Assembly: GCA_002343505.1 (NCBI GenBank)
Contig: DDQZ01000105.1
Coordinates: 382-64,381, forward strand
Source: Verrucomicrobiaceae bacterium UBA2429
GTDB taxonomy: Bacteria > Verrucomicrobiota > Verrucomicrobiia > Verrucomicrobiales > Verrucomicrobiaceae
Length of the DNA: 64,000 nucleotides
Direction: 5' to 3'
The notes beneath the pieces were generated by a model. The model made no database searches and was not told the DNA's origin. It saw only the letters and a program-made list of their open reading frames with translations. Shown here piece after piece: positions 29,210 to 39,154 of this stretch. Position numbers and translations under genes: made by a program. How positions within the stretch are numbered: position 1 is the stretch's first letter; the number at the start of each line of letters is the position of its first letter.

Positions 29210-30184
29210 TCACAAAATCAACATGCAGTCTCCGTAGCTGAAGAAGCGGTATTTTTCCCGCACGGCTTCGGCGTAGGCGCTCAAAATGAGGTCTTTGCCG
29301 GCGAAGGCGCTGACGAGCATGAGCAGGGTGGACTTTGGCAGGTGGAAGTTTGTCAGCAGCGCGCCGCAGGCGCGGAACTTGAATCCTGGATAAATGAAAA
29401 TGTCCGTGCTGCCACCAGCTGCGGTGATGCGTCCGTGGTCGCGGGTTACGGATTCGAGAGTGCGCATGGAGGTGGTGCCGACGGCGATGACGCGGCGCGC
29501 GGCGGCGATGGCGGCGGCGGTTTCCTCAGGCACCTGGTAGCGCTCGGAGTGCATGACATGGTCCTCGACACGCTCCGCTTTCACGGGCTGAAAGGTGCCC
29601 GCGCCGACATGCAGGGTGACAAAGGCATGCGGCAGCGCGGCCAGCAGATCCGGTGTGAAGTGAAGCCCGGCTGTGGGCGCGGCGATGGCGCCCGAAGCGC
29701 GCGCATAGACGGTCTGGTAACGCTCGCGATCCTCCGCCCGGTCCATCCGGCCCATGTAATGCGGCAGGGCCAGGTGGCCGTGCGCGTCCTCATCCACGGG
29801 CTGGTCGAATTCGATGACGCGGTCGCCATTTTCCAGGACTTCGACCACGGTGCCGGTGGCGCCGCCGATCCCGACGGTGTGGCCCGGCCTGAGGCGGCGA
29901 CCGGGCTTTACCATGCAGCGCCAGCGTGTGGCGGTGAGGCTGTCCACGCGCAGCAGCTCTTTTTTTCCGTCATTGGAGAAGAAGCGCGCGGGGACGACAC
30001 GGGTGTCATTGAGCACGAGAAGGTCGCCTTCCCGCATGAAGCCAGGCAGCTCGCTGAAATGACGGTGCTCCACGACCCCGCTGTCGCGCTGCACGACCAT
30101 CATGCGCGAATCCGCCCTGCCGGCCAGAGGCTCGGAGGCGATGAGTTCGGGCGGCAGGGTGTAGTCGAAGTCGGCGGTGAGCAC
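29210..30184 (-). CDS. queA: S-adenosylmethionine:tRNA ribosyltransferase-isomerase
   Basis: A 324-residue cytoplasmic enzyme that transfers the ribosyl moiety of SAM to preQ1-tRNA to form epoxyqueuosine. Family signatures are DYTLPPELIASEPL at the N-terminus, LLVLNDTRVVPARF, SGAIAAPTAGLHFTP, HVGAGTFQPVKAER, and VGTTSMRTLESV. The end (NFHLPKSTLLMLVSAF, YRFFSYGDCMLIL) is complete. Convergent with the upstream plus-strand gene, 8 bp apart. Confidence 0.96.
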   Translation of the reverse strand: MLTADFDYTLPPELIASEPLAGRADSRMMVVQRDSGVVEHRHFSELPGFMREGDLLVLNDTRVVPARFFSNDGKKELLRVDSLTATRWRCMVKPGRRLRPGHTVGIGGATGTVVEVLENGDRVIEFDQPVDEDAHGHLALPHYMGRMDRAEDRERYQTVYARASGAIAAPTAGLHFTPDLLAALPHAFVTLHVGAGTFQPVKAERVEDHVMHSERYQVPEETAAAIAAARRVIAVGTTSMRTLESVTRDHGRITAAGGSTDIFIYPGFKFRACGALLTNFHLPKSTLLMLVSAFAGKDLILSAYAEAVREKYRFFSYGDCMLIL

Positions 30185-30237
30185 GCGGTCTGGGGGAATG
30201 GCAGGCGCGGCTTTGACGGCCGCGTTCGAAGGAGAAA

Positions 30238-30272
30238 CAAAAAGCGGAATCCTGCCGGTAGCAGGATTCCGC
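30238..30272 (-). terminator. Rho-independent terminator after the RNA-binding protein gene
   Basis: A perfect 12-bp stem (30244-30255 with 30261-30272), 5-base loop and minus-strand run of five T residues. It lies 28 bp past the RRM gene and upstream of queA. Confidence 0.88.
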
Positions 30273-30300
30273 CGATTTGAAAGGGAATCAGGAGTGGCGC

Positions 30301-30711
30301 TTACCAGCGCTCGCCTTCTTCTTCACGACCGCCACGACCGCCGCGGTCCCAGCTCTTGCCGCCACGACCACCGCCGCCGCCGCCATAGCCGCCGCGACCA
30401 CCGCCGCCGCCGCCGTAACCGCCGCGACCACCACCGCCGCCGCCTCCATAAGCGGGGCGCTCCTCTTTCGGGCGGGCTTCGTTGATGGTCAGCACGCGGC
30501 CGCCAAAGTCTTTGCCATTGAGACCCGCGATGGCGGCATTCATGGCTTCGGGAGTGTCCATGGAGACGAAGGCGAAGCCGCGCGGGCGGCCGCTCTCACG
30601 ATCCATCGGGAGGAAGACGTCGGTGACGCCTCCAAACTGGGAAAACAGATCGCGCAGATCCGCTTCGGATGCCTTGAAGGGGAGATTCCCCACATACATT
30701 TTGGTGTTCAT
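30301..30711 (-). CDS. RRM-domain RNA-binding protein with glycine-rich tail
   Basis: A 136-residue protein with one RNA-recognition motif (1-80): RNP2 is MYVGNLPF and RNP1 is RGFAFVSM. The tail is made of [15 protein letters not shown] repeats and ends acidic (EEEGERW). Such small Gly-rich RRM proteins bind single-stranded RNA and are often cold-inducible in bacteria; that role is inferred from family, not seen here. The start MNTKMYVG was preferred over a longer frame because it begins directly at the RRM. The 167 bp upstream could hold a structured leader; I see no clear element. Confidence 0.92.
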   Translation of the reverse strand: MNTKMYVGNLPFKASEADLRDLFSQFGGVTDVFLPMDRESGRPRGFAFVSMDTPEAMNAAIAGLNGKDFGGRVLTINEARPKEERPAYGGGGGGGRGGYGGGGGGRGGYGGGGGGRGGKSWDRGGRGGREEEGERW

Positions 30712-30878
30712 TGTCGGTGATGCTGAATGTGTCTCTGATCGTGACCTGCCAGAAACCTCACCGACGAAACGCTCACCTGATGAATCTTCTGACCTGACCT
30801 TCAAACAGGTGGACGGCGAAAGCTCAACGAGAAGCCGTGCTTTGCAAGCGGGGATTCCTATTTTTTCCTCTGACGCCG

Positions 30879-32177
30879 TCACCGAGCGCGCGCTGCCATC
30901 AATGACTCGATCTCCTCCGCCTCGATGGGTATGTCCGCCATGAGGTCGGTGTTTTCGGTCTCGCCGATGAGGATGTCGTTTTCCAGGCGAATGCCCAGCC
31001 CTTCCTCGCGGATGTAAATGCCGGGTTCGACGGTGAGGACCATGCCGGCGCGCAGGGGCTCCCAGGTGGCGCCGACATCATGCACATCCACACCCAGATG
31101 GTGGCTGGTGCCGTGCGGAAAGTATTTTTTAAAGAGCGGCTTGTCGGGATCCTGCTTCTCCACGGCATCTCGGTCCAGCAAGCCGAGGCCCAGTAGCTCA
31201 GTGGTCATGAGACGGCCCACCTCATCCTGGTACTCCCGCAGGATGACACCCGGCCGGAGCATGGAGCAGGCGGCGCGGAAGACGCGCAGCACGGCATCAT
31301 AGACCTGGCGCTGGCGCGGGGTGAAGCGGCCGTTGACCGGTATCGTGCGCGTGAGGTCGGCGTTATAGTTGGCAAAGTTCGCGGCCACGTCGAGCAGCAA
31401 GAGGTCGCCGTCTTTGCATTCCTGGTGGTTCGTGATGTAATGGAGCACGCAGGCGTTCGCTCCGGCGGCGATGATGGGCGTGTAGGCAAAGCCGCGCGCC
31501 CGCTGGCGGAGGAACTCGTGGGCCAGCTCGGCCTCGACTTCAAACTCATGCGCGCCGGGTTTCACAAACCGGCACACGCGCCTGAAGCCGTCGCCCGTGA
31601 TGCGCGCGGCCTCGCGCAAGGCCGCTATCTCGGCGGGGTGCTTCTCACTGCGCAGGCGGTGCATGAGCGGGGCCAGGCGGCGCAGGTCGTGCAGCGGATA
31701 CTCCCGGCGGACGCGGCGTGTGAAGCGGGTTTCGCGCGTCTCCACCGGGCTGGTGGCGCGCGGGTGCTCGTTGGAGTTTAGGAACACCTGGTCCGCGTAG
31801 CACATGAGCTGGCGGAAGGCGGTCTCGAAGTCCTGAAGCCAGCTCACGCGCTGGATGCCCGAGCGCTCCGCGGCCTGCTCCTGCGTGAGTTTTTCACCCT
31901 CCCAAAGGGCGACCTGCTCGTTGGTCTCGCGCACGAAGATCATCTCCCGCTGCTTGGGGTCGGGCGCGTCCGGGCAGAGCATGAGGATGGTTTCCTCCTG
32001 GTCCACGCCGCTGAGATGATACAGGTCGCTGTTTTGGACAAAGCCGAGCGTGCCGTCAGCGTTCGCGGGCATCACATCGTTGGCGTGCAGGATCACCAGC
32101 GAACGCGGAGGCAGCATGGCCTTGAGACGCTGGCGGTTGCTTGTGAAGAGGTCGGCTGGCAGGGGCGGGTAACGCAT
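30879..32177 (-). CDS. Xaa-Pro aminopeptidase (M24B)
   Basis: A 432-residue aminopeptidase P-type enzyme that removes N-terminal residues before proline. The N-terminal creatinase-like domain contains [20 protein letters not shown]. The pita-bread catalytic domain shows the metal ligands in order: the Asp pair in [19 protein letters not shown], His in [15 protein letters not shown], Glu in [11 protein letters not shown] and Glu in [10 protein letters not shown]. No signal peptide, so it is cytoplasmic. The start [11 protein letters not shown] is chosen by family; the longer frame crosses the divergent intergenic region. It lies divergent to the sulfatase-DUF1080 gene. Confidence 0.93.
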   Translation of the reverse strand: MRYPPLPADLFTSNRQRLKAMLPPRSLVILHANDVMPANADGTLGFVQNSDLYHLSGVDQEETILMLCPDAPDPKQREMIFVRETNEQVALWEGEKLTQEQAAERSGIQRVSWLQDFETAFRQLMCYADQVFLNSNEHPRATSPVETRETRFTRRVRREYPLHDLRRLAPLMHRLRSEKHPAEIAALREAARITGDGFRRVCRFVKPGAHEFEVEAELAHEFLRQRARGFAYTPIIAAGANACVLHYITNHQECKDGDLLLLDVAANFANYNADLTRTIPVNGRFTPRQRQVYDAVLRVFRAACSMLRPGVILREYQDEVGRLMTTELLGLGLLDRDAVEKQDPDKPLFKKYFPHGTSHHLGVDVHDVGATWEPLRAGMVLTVEPGIYIREEGLGIRLENDILIGETENTDLMADIPIEAEEIESLMAARAR

Positions 32178-32343
32178 GGCGGCGGAGTCTGGACGGCGCG
32201 CGCGCAAAGCACAAGCCCGTACTCCGCGCCAGCCATTCCTCATGAATGGTGCCGGATGAGAAGCCGCGCAGCCACTGCCGAATGCGACACACTCTTTGCC
32301 AGCAGGATCATCCCGCATATGGCGTTTCAATCGGAGACCAATC

Positions 32344-34521
32344 ATGAAGCTCCTTCCGCCCGTTTTCACTGCCCTGCTCGGCGCTTTCGCGTCCGCGGCG
32401 GACCGCCCCAACATCGTCTTCTTCCTCACCGATGACCAGACATCCGGCTCGCTGGGCTGCTACGGCCATCCGCTGGCGCAGACGCCGAATCTCGACTCCC
32501 TCGCGGCGCGCGGCACGCGCTTTCAGAACGCCTTCGTCAGCCACTCCATCTGCTGGGTCAGCCGCACCACCATGCTCACCGGCCTCATGGGCCGCAGCCA
32601 TGGGACAAAGGAGGAGCCGGAGCACCTCACAGCAGAAAATGCGCGGGCGTTTTACACCGATCTGCTTCGCCAGGCGGGCTACCGCACCGGCCACTACGGC
32701 AAATGGCACACCAAGCTGCCCAAAGGCAGCAAGCCGGCGGATCATTTCGATGTGTTCGAGGATATTGGCCGCAATCCCTTCTTCAAAAAGCTGCCGGACG
32801 GCACCCTGCGGCATGAGACGGACCTCATCGTGGACCGTGGCATCGAGTTCGTGAAGCAGCAGCCGAAGGACAAGCCCTTCGCGCTCAACATGTGGTTCAA
32901 CGCCTGCCATGCCGAGGACGCCGACCGCCGCCCCGGCCTGCACTTCGCCTGGCCGCAGTCCGCAAACGGATTGTATGCCGACCAGGAGATGTACCGCCCG
33001 CGTCTCGATGATCCGGCCATCTTTGAGGCGCTGCCGGACTTTTTCAAAACCAGCATCACCCGCGAGCGCTACTTCTGGCGCTGGAACACGCCGGAGAAGT
33101 ATCAGACGAACATGCGCGCCTACCTGCGCCAGGTCACCGGCATCGACAACGCCATCGGCCGCTTCCTCAAGGCGCTTGAAGAGGCCGGACTCGCGGACAA
33201 CACCATCGTCGTTTATTCCGCCGACAACGGCTATCACATGGCCAACCGCGGCCTCACCGGCAAATGGTCGCACTTTGAGGAATCCCTGCGGGTGCCGCTC
33301 ATCATCGCCGATCCGCGCGTGGATAAACCGCAGCGCGGCAAGGTCAGCGAGGCCGCCGCGCTGAATGTGGACCTGCCCGCTTCCTTCCTCGACTGGGCGG
33401 GCGTGCCCGTGCCCGCGGCCTATCATGGCCGCAGCCTCAAACCGCTGGTCGAAAGCGCCAAACCCGCCGGCTGGCGCACGGAGACGTTTCACGAGCACTT
33501 CGCCGTGCGGAACCGCATCCCCGCTTACGAAGGCGTGCGCACGGAGCGCTTCAAGTATGTGCGCTACTTTGACCACAATCACGAGTACCTGCATGACCTT
33601 CAAAACGATCCCGACGAGCTGAAAAACCTAGCCAGCGATCCTGCGCACGCCGGCACGCTGAAAAAGCTGCGCCAGCGCACGGATGAGCTTGTCGCCCAAT
33701 ACGGCGGTCCGCTGCCAGCGATGAAGGGCCAGTTTCAAAAGTCCACCGACGCGCATCCCGTGGCCAGCGCGGCCGTTTCCGTGCCGCCCGGTCCGGATGG
33801 CTGGGTGAATCTCTTCAATGGCAAAAACCTCAACGGCTGGGACGGCGATCCGCAATACTGGTCCGTCGAGGATGGTGCCATCACCGGCAAAACCGACGGC
33901 ACGCTGAAGATGAACCGTTTCCTCACCTGGAAAGGCTCCACCATCCGCAACTTTGATTTGCGCGTGAAGGTGAAGGTCACCGCCGGCGGCAACAGCGGCC
34001 TGCAATATCGCGGCGCCATGCTGCCGGAAGTCGGGCTGGACATCGTCAGCGGCTACCAGTGCGACATCGTGGCGAACAACCCGGACTACAACGGCATGCT
34101 CTATGAGGAGCGCGGACGCCGCATCCTCGCGCACACCGGGGAGAAGGTCATCGTCGCGCCGGATGGCAGGCCGTGGATCGTTGGGAAAATGGAGGTCAAA
34201 CAGTTCGCGCCGGATGAATGGCACGACTACCGCGTGCTCGTGCGCGGCAATCATCACCAGCACTGGATTGACGGCCACATGACCGCCGACCTCATGGACT
34301 TCGACGAAAAAGGCCGCTCGCTCGACGGCGTGCTCGGCGTGCAGGTGCATGTCGGCCCCGCGATGAAGATCCAGTTCAAGGATTTCAAAATCCAGCACCT
34401 GCCCGATGACCTGCCACTGCTGAAATTTGAGGATCACCCCATTCCCGCCGGCTCACCCGGTGTGAAACCGCAGGGCAAGCTGCCCAAAGACTGGCAGCCG
34501 CCGGTTTATGGCGGGAAGTGA
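32344..34521 (+). CDS. Secreted sulfatase fused to a DUF1080 (3-keto-disaccharide hydrolase-like) domain
   Basis: A 725-residue two-domain protein with a signal peptide (MKLLPPVFTALLGAFASAA). The sulfatase domain (about 20-470) has RPNIVFFLTDDQTSGSLGCY with metal-binding Asp-Asp, GKWHTKLP, and VVYSADNGYHMANRG. The formylglycine site reads ICWVSRTTMLTG: Cys70 is present but the usual proline is Val. After a linker, DUF1080 (about 500-705) begins WVNLFNGKNLNGWDG, with GGNSGLQYRGAML and DEWHDYRVLVRGNHHQHWID. The fusion suggests linked desulfation and glycan cleavage in the periplasm. A GGAG lies upstream of the ATG. The linker includes an acetyl-rich PAMKGQFQKSTD stretch. Confidence 0.9.
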   Translation: MKLLPPVFTALLGAFASAADRPNIVFFLTDDQTSGSLGCYGHPLAQTPNLDSLAARGTRFQNAFVSHSICWVSRTTMLTGLMGRSHGTKEEPEHLTAENARAFYTDLLRQAGYRTGHYGKWHTKLPKGSKPADHFDVFEDIGRNPFFKKLPDGTLRHETDLIVDRGIEFVKQQPKDKPFALNMWFNACHAEDADRRPGLHFAWPQSANGLYADQEMYRPRLDDPAIFEALPDFFKTSITRERYFWRWNTPEKYQTNMRAYLRQVTGIDNAIGRFLKALEEAGLADNTIVVYSADNGYHMANRGLTGKWSHFEESLRVPLIIADPRVDKPQRGKVSEAAALNVDLPASFLDWAGVPVPAAYHGRSLKPLVESAKPAGWRTETFHEHFAVRNRIPAYEGVRTERFKYVRYFDHNHEYLHDLQNDPDELKNLASDPAHAGTLKKLRQRTDELVAQYGGPLPAMKGQFQKSTDAHPVASAAVSVPPGPDGWVNLFNGKNLNGWDGDPQYWSVEDGAITGKTDGTLKMNRFLTWKGSTIRNFDLRVKVKVTAGGNSGLQYRGAMLPEVGLDIVSGYQCDIVANNPDYNGMLYEERGRRILAHTGEKVIVAPDGRPWIVGKMEVKQFAPDEWHDYRVLVRGNHHQHWIDGHMTADLMDFDEKGRSLDGVLGVQVHVGPAMKIQFKDFKIQHLPDDLPLLKFEDHPIPAGSPGVKPQGKLPKDWQPPVYGGK

Positions 34522-34720
34522 TGCGGACTCAAGTCTCCCGCCTCACGAAAAGATGCGCTTTCAAGCCCGCATCTGGCATGCCTTTCAAGCTCGAAATACC
34601 GCAATAGTTTTGGCTGGTTTCGGCTGTAGTTGTGAAATGACTGCCGGTGCCTGCCAAATTCGGCTGGCTGGAATCATGGCCACAGCCGTATAATGGCTTT
34701 TGCATAGCTTCCTTCAACGC

Positions 34721-37700
34721 ATGAAAACGCCCGCCTGCCTTGCCACTCTCCTTGCCGTTGTATCCGCGCATGCTCTCACGCCCCAGGAGATGCAGCAGCG
34801 CCGCCAGGAGATCGTGACCGAGATCCCTGCGATGAAAAACCAGCCGGAGTCCTTTTCCGGCCTGGTGAAGCATCCCGGGCTCAGCGCCAGCACATGGGTG
34901 CGCTTTCCCTTTGTGCAGAACCCCGGCAGCCTCGGCATGGATCGCAAAGGCCGCATCTTCGTGGCCGAGGTGAACCGTTTCTGGCAGGGCGTGGCGGACC
35001 TGCGCGGCATCAATGAATTCATCCGCGGCGACTTTCAGTCCCGGTCGCTGGAGGACCGCGTGAAGCTGCAAAACTCCATCCCAGGCCGTGTGCCGGAGGG
35101 TTTTTGGACCAACACCGCCGACCGGCTCATCCGCCTGGAGGACGCTGATGGCAACGGCGCGGCGGACAAGCGCTCGGTCTTTGCGGACAGCTTTTACGAG
35201 CAACTCGACGGCCTCGGCTTCTCCGTGCTGCCGGAGGATGATGCGGTGTATTTCACCTGCATCCCGAGTGTGAGGAAGCTCACCGACGCGAACGATGATG
35301 GCGTCGCCGACACGAATGAATCGCTGGTCACCGGCTTCGGCGTACGCGTTTCCTTTATCGGCCACGATCTGCACGGCATCGTGCGCGGGCCGGATGGACG
35401 GCTGTATTTCAGCGTCGGCGACCGTGGCTATCATGTGACCACGAAGGAGGGCAAAGTTTTCGAGGCTGGAGGCAAGGGTGCGATCTTCCGCTGCGAGTCG
35501 GATGGCACGGGCTTCGAGGTCTTCTGCAATGGCCTGCGCAACCCCACCGAGCTGGCCTTCGACGAGAACGGCAATCTTTTCACCTTCGACAACACCGGCG
35601 ACATCGGTGACAAGGCGCGCATGGTCTATGCGCTCGAAGGTACGGACTCCGGCTGGGACATGAGCCACCAGTGCGCGCATCAGTATGTCGATCACATGGA
35701 CTGGGAGGAGTTTCATCCCAAGGTCAGCGTGTGGGTGGCGGAGAAGATGTTTGCCACGGAGGGCGAAAACCGTCCCCATTGGGCCTATCCGCCTGCGGCA
35801 AATGTGAGCCGCGGTCCCTCCGGCCTCGCCTGGATCACGGGACAGACCGCGCCGGAGGATCTGCGTGGGAAGTTCCTGCTGGCTGACTACGGCGGTGCGC
35901 CGCAGAGCTGCAAGATCACCGCTTATGGCGTGAAGGGCAGCGGTGCGGGCTATTCACTCGCGAGCGAGGAAGTCATCGTCGAAGGCGTGGGTGCCAGCGA
36001 TGTGGAGCAGGGCTTCGACGGCAGCATCTACATCTGCGATTTCGGCGGCGGCTGGTCCGTGAACTCCAATGGCGCGATCCATAAGCTCACCCCCAAGGAT
36101 GCAGCTCTGCAAAAAGCGGCCGCAGAACTCGCCGCGATGTTCAAGCGCGGCCTCACCGCCAATTCGCCAGATCAGCTCGCCACCGCGCTGGCATCGCCCG
36201 ACCGCCGCTTGCGCCAGATGGCGCAGTTCGAGCTCGTCAAACGCGGTGTGGCCGGACAGGCAGCGCTGCTCGCCGCAGCCAAAAATGCCGCCCAGCCAGT
36301 CGCGAGCCGTTTGAATGGTGTCTGGGGTCTTGGACAGTTCGCACGACAGAACGAAGCAGCGGCTCGGGCCGCGCTCATCGAGCTTTCCAAAGACACAGAT
36401 GCCGAAATCCGCGCCAATGCCGCCCGTGTGCTCGGCGATGCTGGTGGCGAAGACGTGCAGGCCCGTCTGCTTGAAATGACTGCCGATGAATCGCCACGCG
36501 TGAAGTCGCTCGCCATCATCGCACTGAGCCGTGTCGCCAAAACAGGAGATGCTGCCGCCATCGCGGCCATTCATGCAGCGGCGAAAGCCAACGCAGGCAC
36601 TGACATCGTGCTGCGTCATGCCTGCGGCACCGCGTTGAAGCGCCTCGGCACCATCGAAAGCGCCATCGCGCTCGCCAGCGATGCCAGCGCGGAGTTGCGC
36701 CTGCTCGCCGTGCTCCAGCTTCGCCATCAGGAAAGCGCGGAGCTGGCCCGCTTCCTCGCTGATCGCGACGTCATGATCCGCGATGAAGCCATTCGCGCCA
36801 TCTACGACACCGCCGCGCTCTACACGGCTGCTGGCGAGGCTTTGTCAAAACTGTCGCCCACCGCCGAAATGCCCCTGCTCGTGCAGCGCCGCATCGTTTG
36901 CGCCAGCTATCGACGCGGAAATGCGGAGCTTCTTTTGCAACACGCCGCCAATGCCGCGCTCGACATCAGCGTGCGCGAGGCCGCGCTGCATGGACTGCGC
37001 CTTTGGGAAAAACGTATCACCACCGATCCTGTGCTCGGTGGTTACCGCGCGATCCCTGGCGGGGCGCGAAGCCTCAAGGAACTCGGCGGCAGCATCGGCG
37101 GCGCCTTGAAGCAGTTCCTCGCCAGCCAGCCTCCGCAGAAGCTTGCCGCGCTCGCTTTGAAGCTCGCTGATGACACCGGCACCCAGCTTGAAACCACCAC
37201 GCTGGCCAGCCTTGTCGCCGACACGAAGCAGCAAGCCGCTGTTCGCACCGCCGCGCTCGACAGCCTCGTCAAATCAGCGCCCGATGAAGCCCGCAGGCTC
37301 GTCACCGCGCATCTGACAGACACGAACGCCGAGGTCGCCGCCGCGGCGCTGCGCCACGGCCTCGCGATGAAGCTCGAAGGCCTCGCCGATGCCGCCCGCA
37401 AGGCCGCCGACAGCGGTCCTCTGCCTGCAGCGCGTGCGGGATTGGAAGTCATCGCCGCCCTGCATCCCGCCGAGGCTCTGGAGCGCTGGACGAAGCGCGA
37501 GGCCAGCGGCCTGCGGCGCGAACTATGGCTCGATCTCTTCCTCGCCCTGCAAACTTCCAAGGACGCCACCGCGCAGCAGGCTGCGGCCACCTTTGCTGCA
37601 AGCGCCATGGATGCCGTGCCCATGCTCAGCATCACCGGCGGCGATCCGAAGGCTGGCGAGGTCGTCTTTCGCAATCAAGGCGCCTGCCTCCAATGCCACA

Positions 37701-38110
37701 AGGTCGGCAACGATGGCGGCATCCAAGGGCCTGCGCTTGATCTCGTGGCCGAGCGCTTGAAGCCCGAGAAAATCGTCGAGTCCCTCCTGAATCCAAATGC
37801 CGAGATCACCGCCGGTTACGGCATGTCCTCGGTGACGCTCGCGGATGGCGCGCTCGTGGCAGGCCGCATCACCGAAGACACGCCTGAGAAGCTCACCGTC
37901 ATCGGCCTGGACGGCAAGGCGGGCACTTACCCTCGCAGCCAGGTCAAGACCGTCACCCCGCCCGTGTCCGCCATGCCGCCGATGGCCATGGCCCTGCCGC
38001 CGCCGATGCTCCGCGACCTCGTCGCCTACCTCCGCACCCGCGACCACACCACCGCTCCGAAGCAAGACGCCGACGCCCATGGTGATGAGAAGGAGAAGGT
38101 GGCTAAGTGA
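34721..38110 (+). CDS. PVC-type HEAT-repeat, haem-binding CxxCH protein with beta-propeller domain
   Basis: A 1129-residue exported protein (signal peptide MKTPACLATLLAVVSAHALT). Residues about 60-450 form a dehydrogenase-like beta-propeller (GSLGMDRKGRIFVAEVNRF, NGLRNPTELAFDENGNLFTF, GPSGLAWITGQTAPEDLRG). A long HEAT/ARM-like helical repeat region follows (about 480-960, e.g. AEIRANAARVLGDAGGEDVQ). The C-terminal cytochrome c domain has CLQCH at about 989, with KIVESLLNPNAEITAGYG and an LRDLVAYLRTRD end. It probably takes part in extracytoplasmic oxidation of a carbohydrate. The 199 bp upstream is intergenic and unremarkable apart from a 7-bp hairpin without U-tract near 34550. Confidence 0.88.
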   Translation: MKTPACLATLLAVVSAHALTPQEMQQRRQEIVTEIPAMKNQPESFSGLVKHPGLSASTWVRFPFVQNPGSLGMDRKGRIFVAEVNRFWQGVADLRGINEFIRGDFQSRSLEDRVKLQNSIPGRVPEGFWTNTADRLIRLEDADGNGAADKRSVFADSFYEQLDGLGFSVLPEDDAVYFTCIPSVRKLTDANDDGVADTNESLVTGFGVRVSFIGHDLHGIVRGPDGRLYFSVGDRGYHVTTKEGKVFEAGGKGAIFRCESDGTGFEVFCNGLRNPTELAFDENGNLFTFDNTGDIGDKARMVYALEGTDSGWDMSHQCAHQYVDHMDWEEFHPKVSVWVAEKMFATEGENRPHWAYPPAANVSRGPSGLAWITGQTAPEDLRGKFLLADYGGAPQSCKITAYGVKGSGAGYSLASEEVIVEGVGASDVEQGFDGSIYICDFGGGWSVNSNGAIHKLTPKDAALQKAAAELAAMFKRGLTANSPDQLATALASPDRRLRQMAQFELVKRGVAGQAALLAAAKNAAQPVASRLNGVWGLGQFARQNEAAARAALIELSKDTDAEIRANAARVLGDAGGEDVQARLLEMTADESPRVKSLAIIALSRVAKTGDAAAIAAIHAAAKANAGTDIVLRHACGTALKRLGTIESAIALASDASAELRLLAVLQLRHQESAELARFLADRDVMIRDEAIRAIYDTAALYTAAGEALSKLSPTAEMPLLVQRRIVCASYRRGNAELLLQHAANAALDISVREAALHGLRLWEKRITTDPVLGGYRAIPGGARSLKELGGSIGGALKQFLASQPPQKLAALALKLADDTGTQLETTTLASLVADTKQQAAVRTAALDSLVKSAPDEARRLVTAHLTDTNAEVAAAALRHGLAMKLEGLADAARKAADSGPLPAARAGLEVIAALHPAEALERWTKREASGLRRELWLDLFLALQTSKDATAQQAAATFAASAMDAVPMLSITGGDPKAGEVVFRNQGACLQCHKVGNDGGIQGPALDLVAERLKPEKIVESLLNPNAEITAGYGMSSVTLADGALVAGRITEDTPEKLTVIGLDGKAGTYPRSQVKTVTPPVSAMPPMAMALPPPMLRDLVAYLRTRDHTTAPKQDADAHGDEKEKVAK

Positions 38111-38207
38111 GAACCAGGCAAAACCGCAGGAACTCCGGCTTCCCAATGGATCATCTGCGCATGAGCTTCTTGCCTCGTTCTCCGAGTCGCTCAACAGTGT
38201 GGGAGCA

Positions 38208-39062
38208 ATGAAGCGCGCCATCAACACAGGGAACGGGAATTGGCAGGAGACCACCCTCGACGGCCCCCGCCTGAGGCGGTGGATGCTGGATGCCTCCGCT
38301 TGCGTGGAGCTTGCCCGCAGTCGAATCGCACGGCTCGGGTTCGACGAAGCGCTGCCTCCCTATCGTCGTGTCAGAATCAGCCCCGGTGGCAGCTTTGTGC
38401 TGGCCTGTGTGAGCGGGAGTGGATTCATCCTTTTGGACGGCAAGTGGCAACGGGTGAGGCCAGGAATGGTCTGCCTGGCCCCACCGAGGGTGCTTAACGC
38501 TTTTTACGCCGCGGGAAGCGAGCGCTGGTCCTTCGCATGGGTGCGCTATGACGAGCCTGCCTTTGTGGCGCCTGTCGTTGGGGCATCCTCGCCGGTGGTG
38601 TCCAAAGCCCGCGCGGATGAGGCTTCCCGTCTTGTGTCCGGTCTCCGTGCCGAATGGGAGGGGGAAAGGGAGCCGCGCATGATCCATCATTGGCTGGAGC
38701 TGATCCAGGCGACTGTCCGCCGCTTCGCGCAGCCGTGGCGAAGCCGCGAGCCGCGCGTGACGAAGTTGTGGACCGAGGTGGGGGAGGATTTGGCGCGCGA
38801 CTGGACTCTGGAGGAACTCGCTCATCGCTGCCATTGCAGCTCGGAGCATCTGAGGCGGCTATGCATGAGGGAAATGGGCCGCAGCCCGATGCAGCACCTG
38901 ACCTGTCTGCGCATGGAAAAAGCGCGTCAAATGCTCGAATCCAGCAGCGACAAGCTGGAGGCCGTGGCGGCAGGCGTGGGTTATGCGAACGCGGTTATTT
39001 TCTCGCGGGTTTTCAAAAGATGGGTGGGAGTGGCTCCGGGCGAATATCGCGGGCGGTTGTAA
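38208..39062 (+). CDS. AraC family transcriptional regulator, copy B
   Basis: A 284-residue regulator, paralogous to the one at 27351-28238. The N-terminal sensory region includes VLACVSGSGFILLDGKWQRV and PPRVLNAFYAAGSERWSFAW. The C-terminal double helix-turn-helix has WTLEELAHRCHCSSEHLRRL and LEAVAAGVGYANAVIFSRVF, with KRWVGVAPGEYRGR. The start ATG has a good GGGAG site 3 bases upstream of it and follows the haem protein gene by 97 bp. It probably regulates neighbouring catabolic genes. Confidence 0.9.
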   Translation: MKRAINTGNGNWQETTLDGPRLRRWMLDASACVELARSRIARLGFDEALPPYRRVRISPGGSFVLACVSGSGFILLDGKWQRVRPGMVCLAPPRVLNAFYAAGSERWSFAWVRYDEPAFVAPVVGASSPVVSKARADEASRLVSGLRAEWEGEREPRMIHHWLELIQATVRRFAQPWRSREPRVTKLWTEVGEDLARDWTLEELAHRCHCSSEHLRRLCMREMGRSPMQHLTCLRMEKARQMLESSSDKLEAVAAGVGYANAVIFSRVFKRWVGVAPGEYRGRL

Positions 39063-39154
39063 TCCATTTGATGGGGTTTAGGCATCGCTGAAAAGCATGG
39101 CATCCATTCTGGAGGCATTGCCGTCCTTGTCTGTTTCGCGCACCGGCTCAGATT

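Noticed and set aside
34551..34574. Hairpin after the sulfatase-DUF1080 gene as a terminator
   Set aside because: A 7-bp stem (AGATGCG/CGCATCT) exists but no U-tract follows on either strand.
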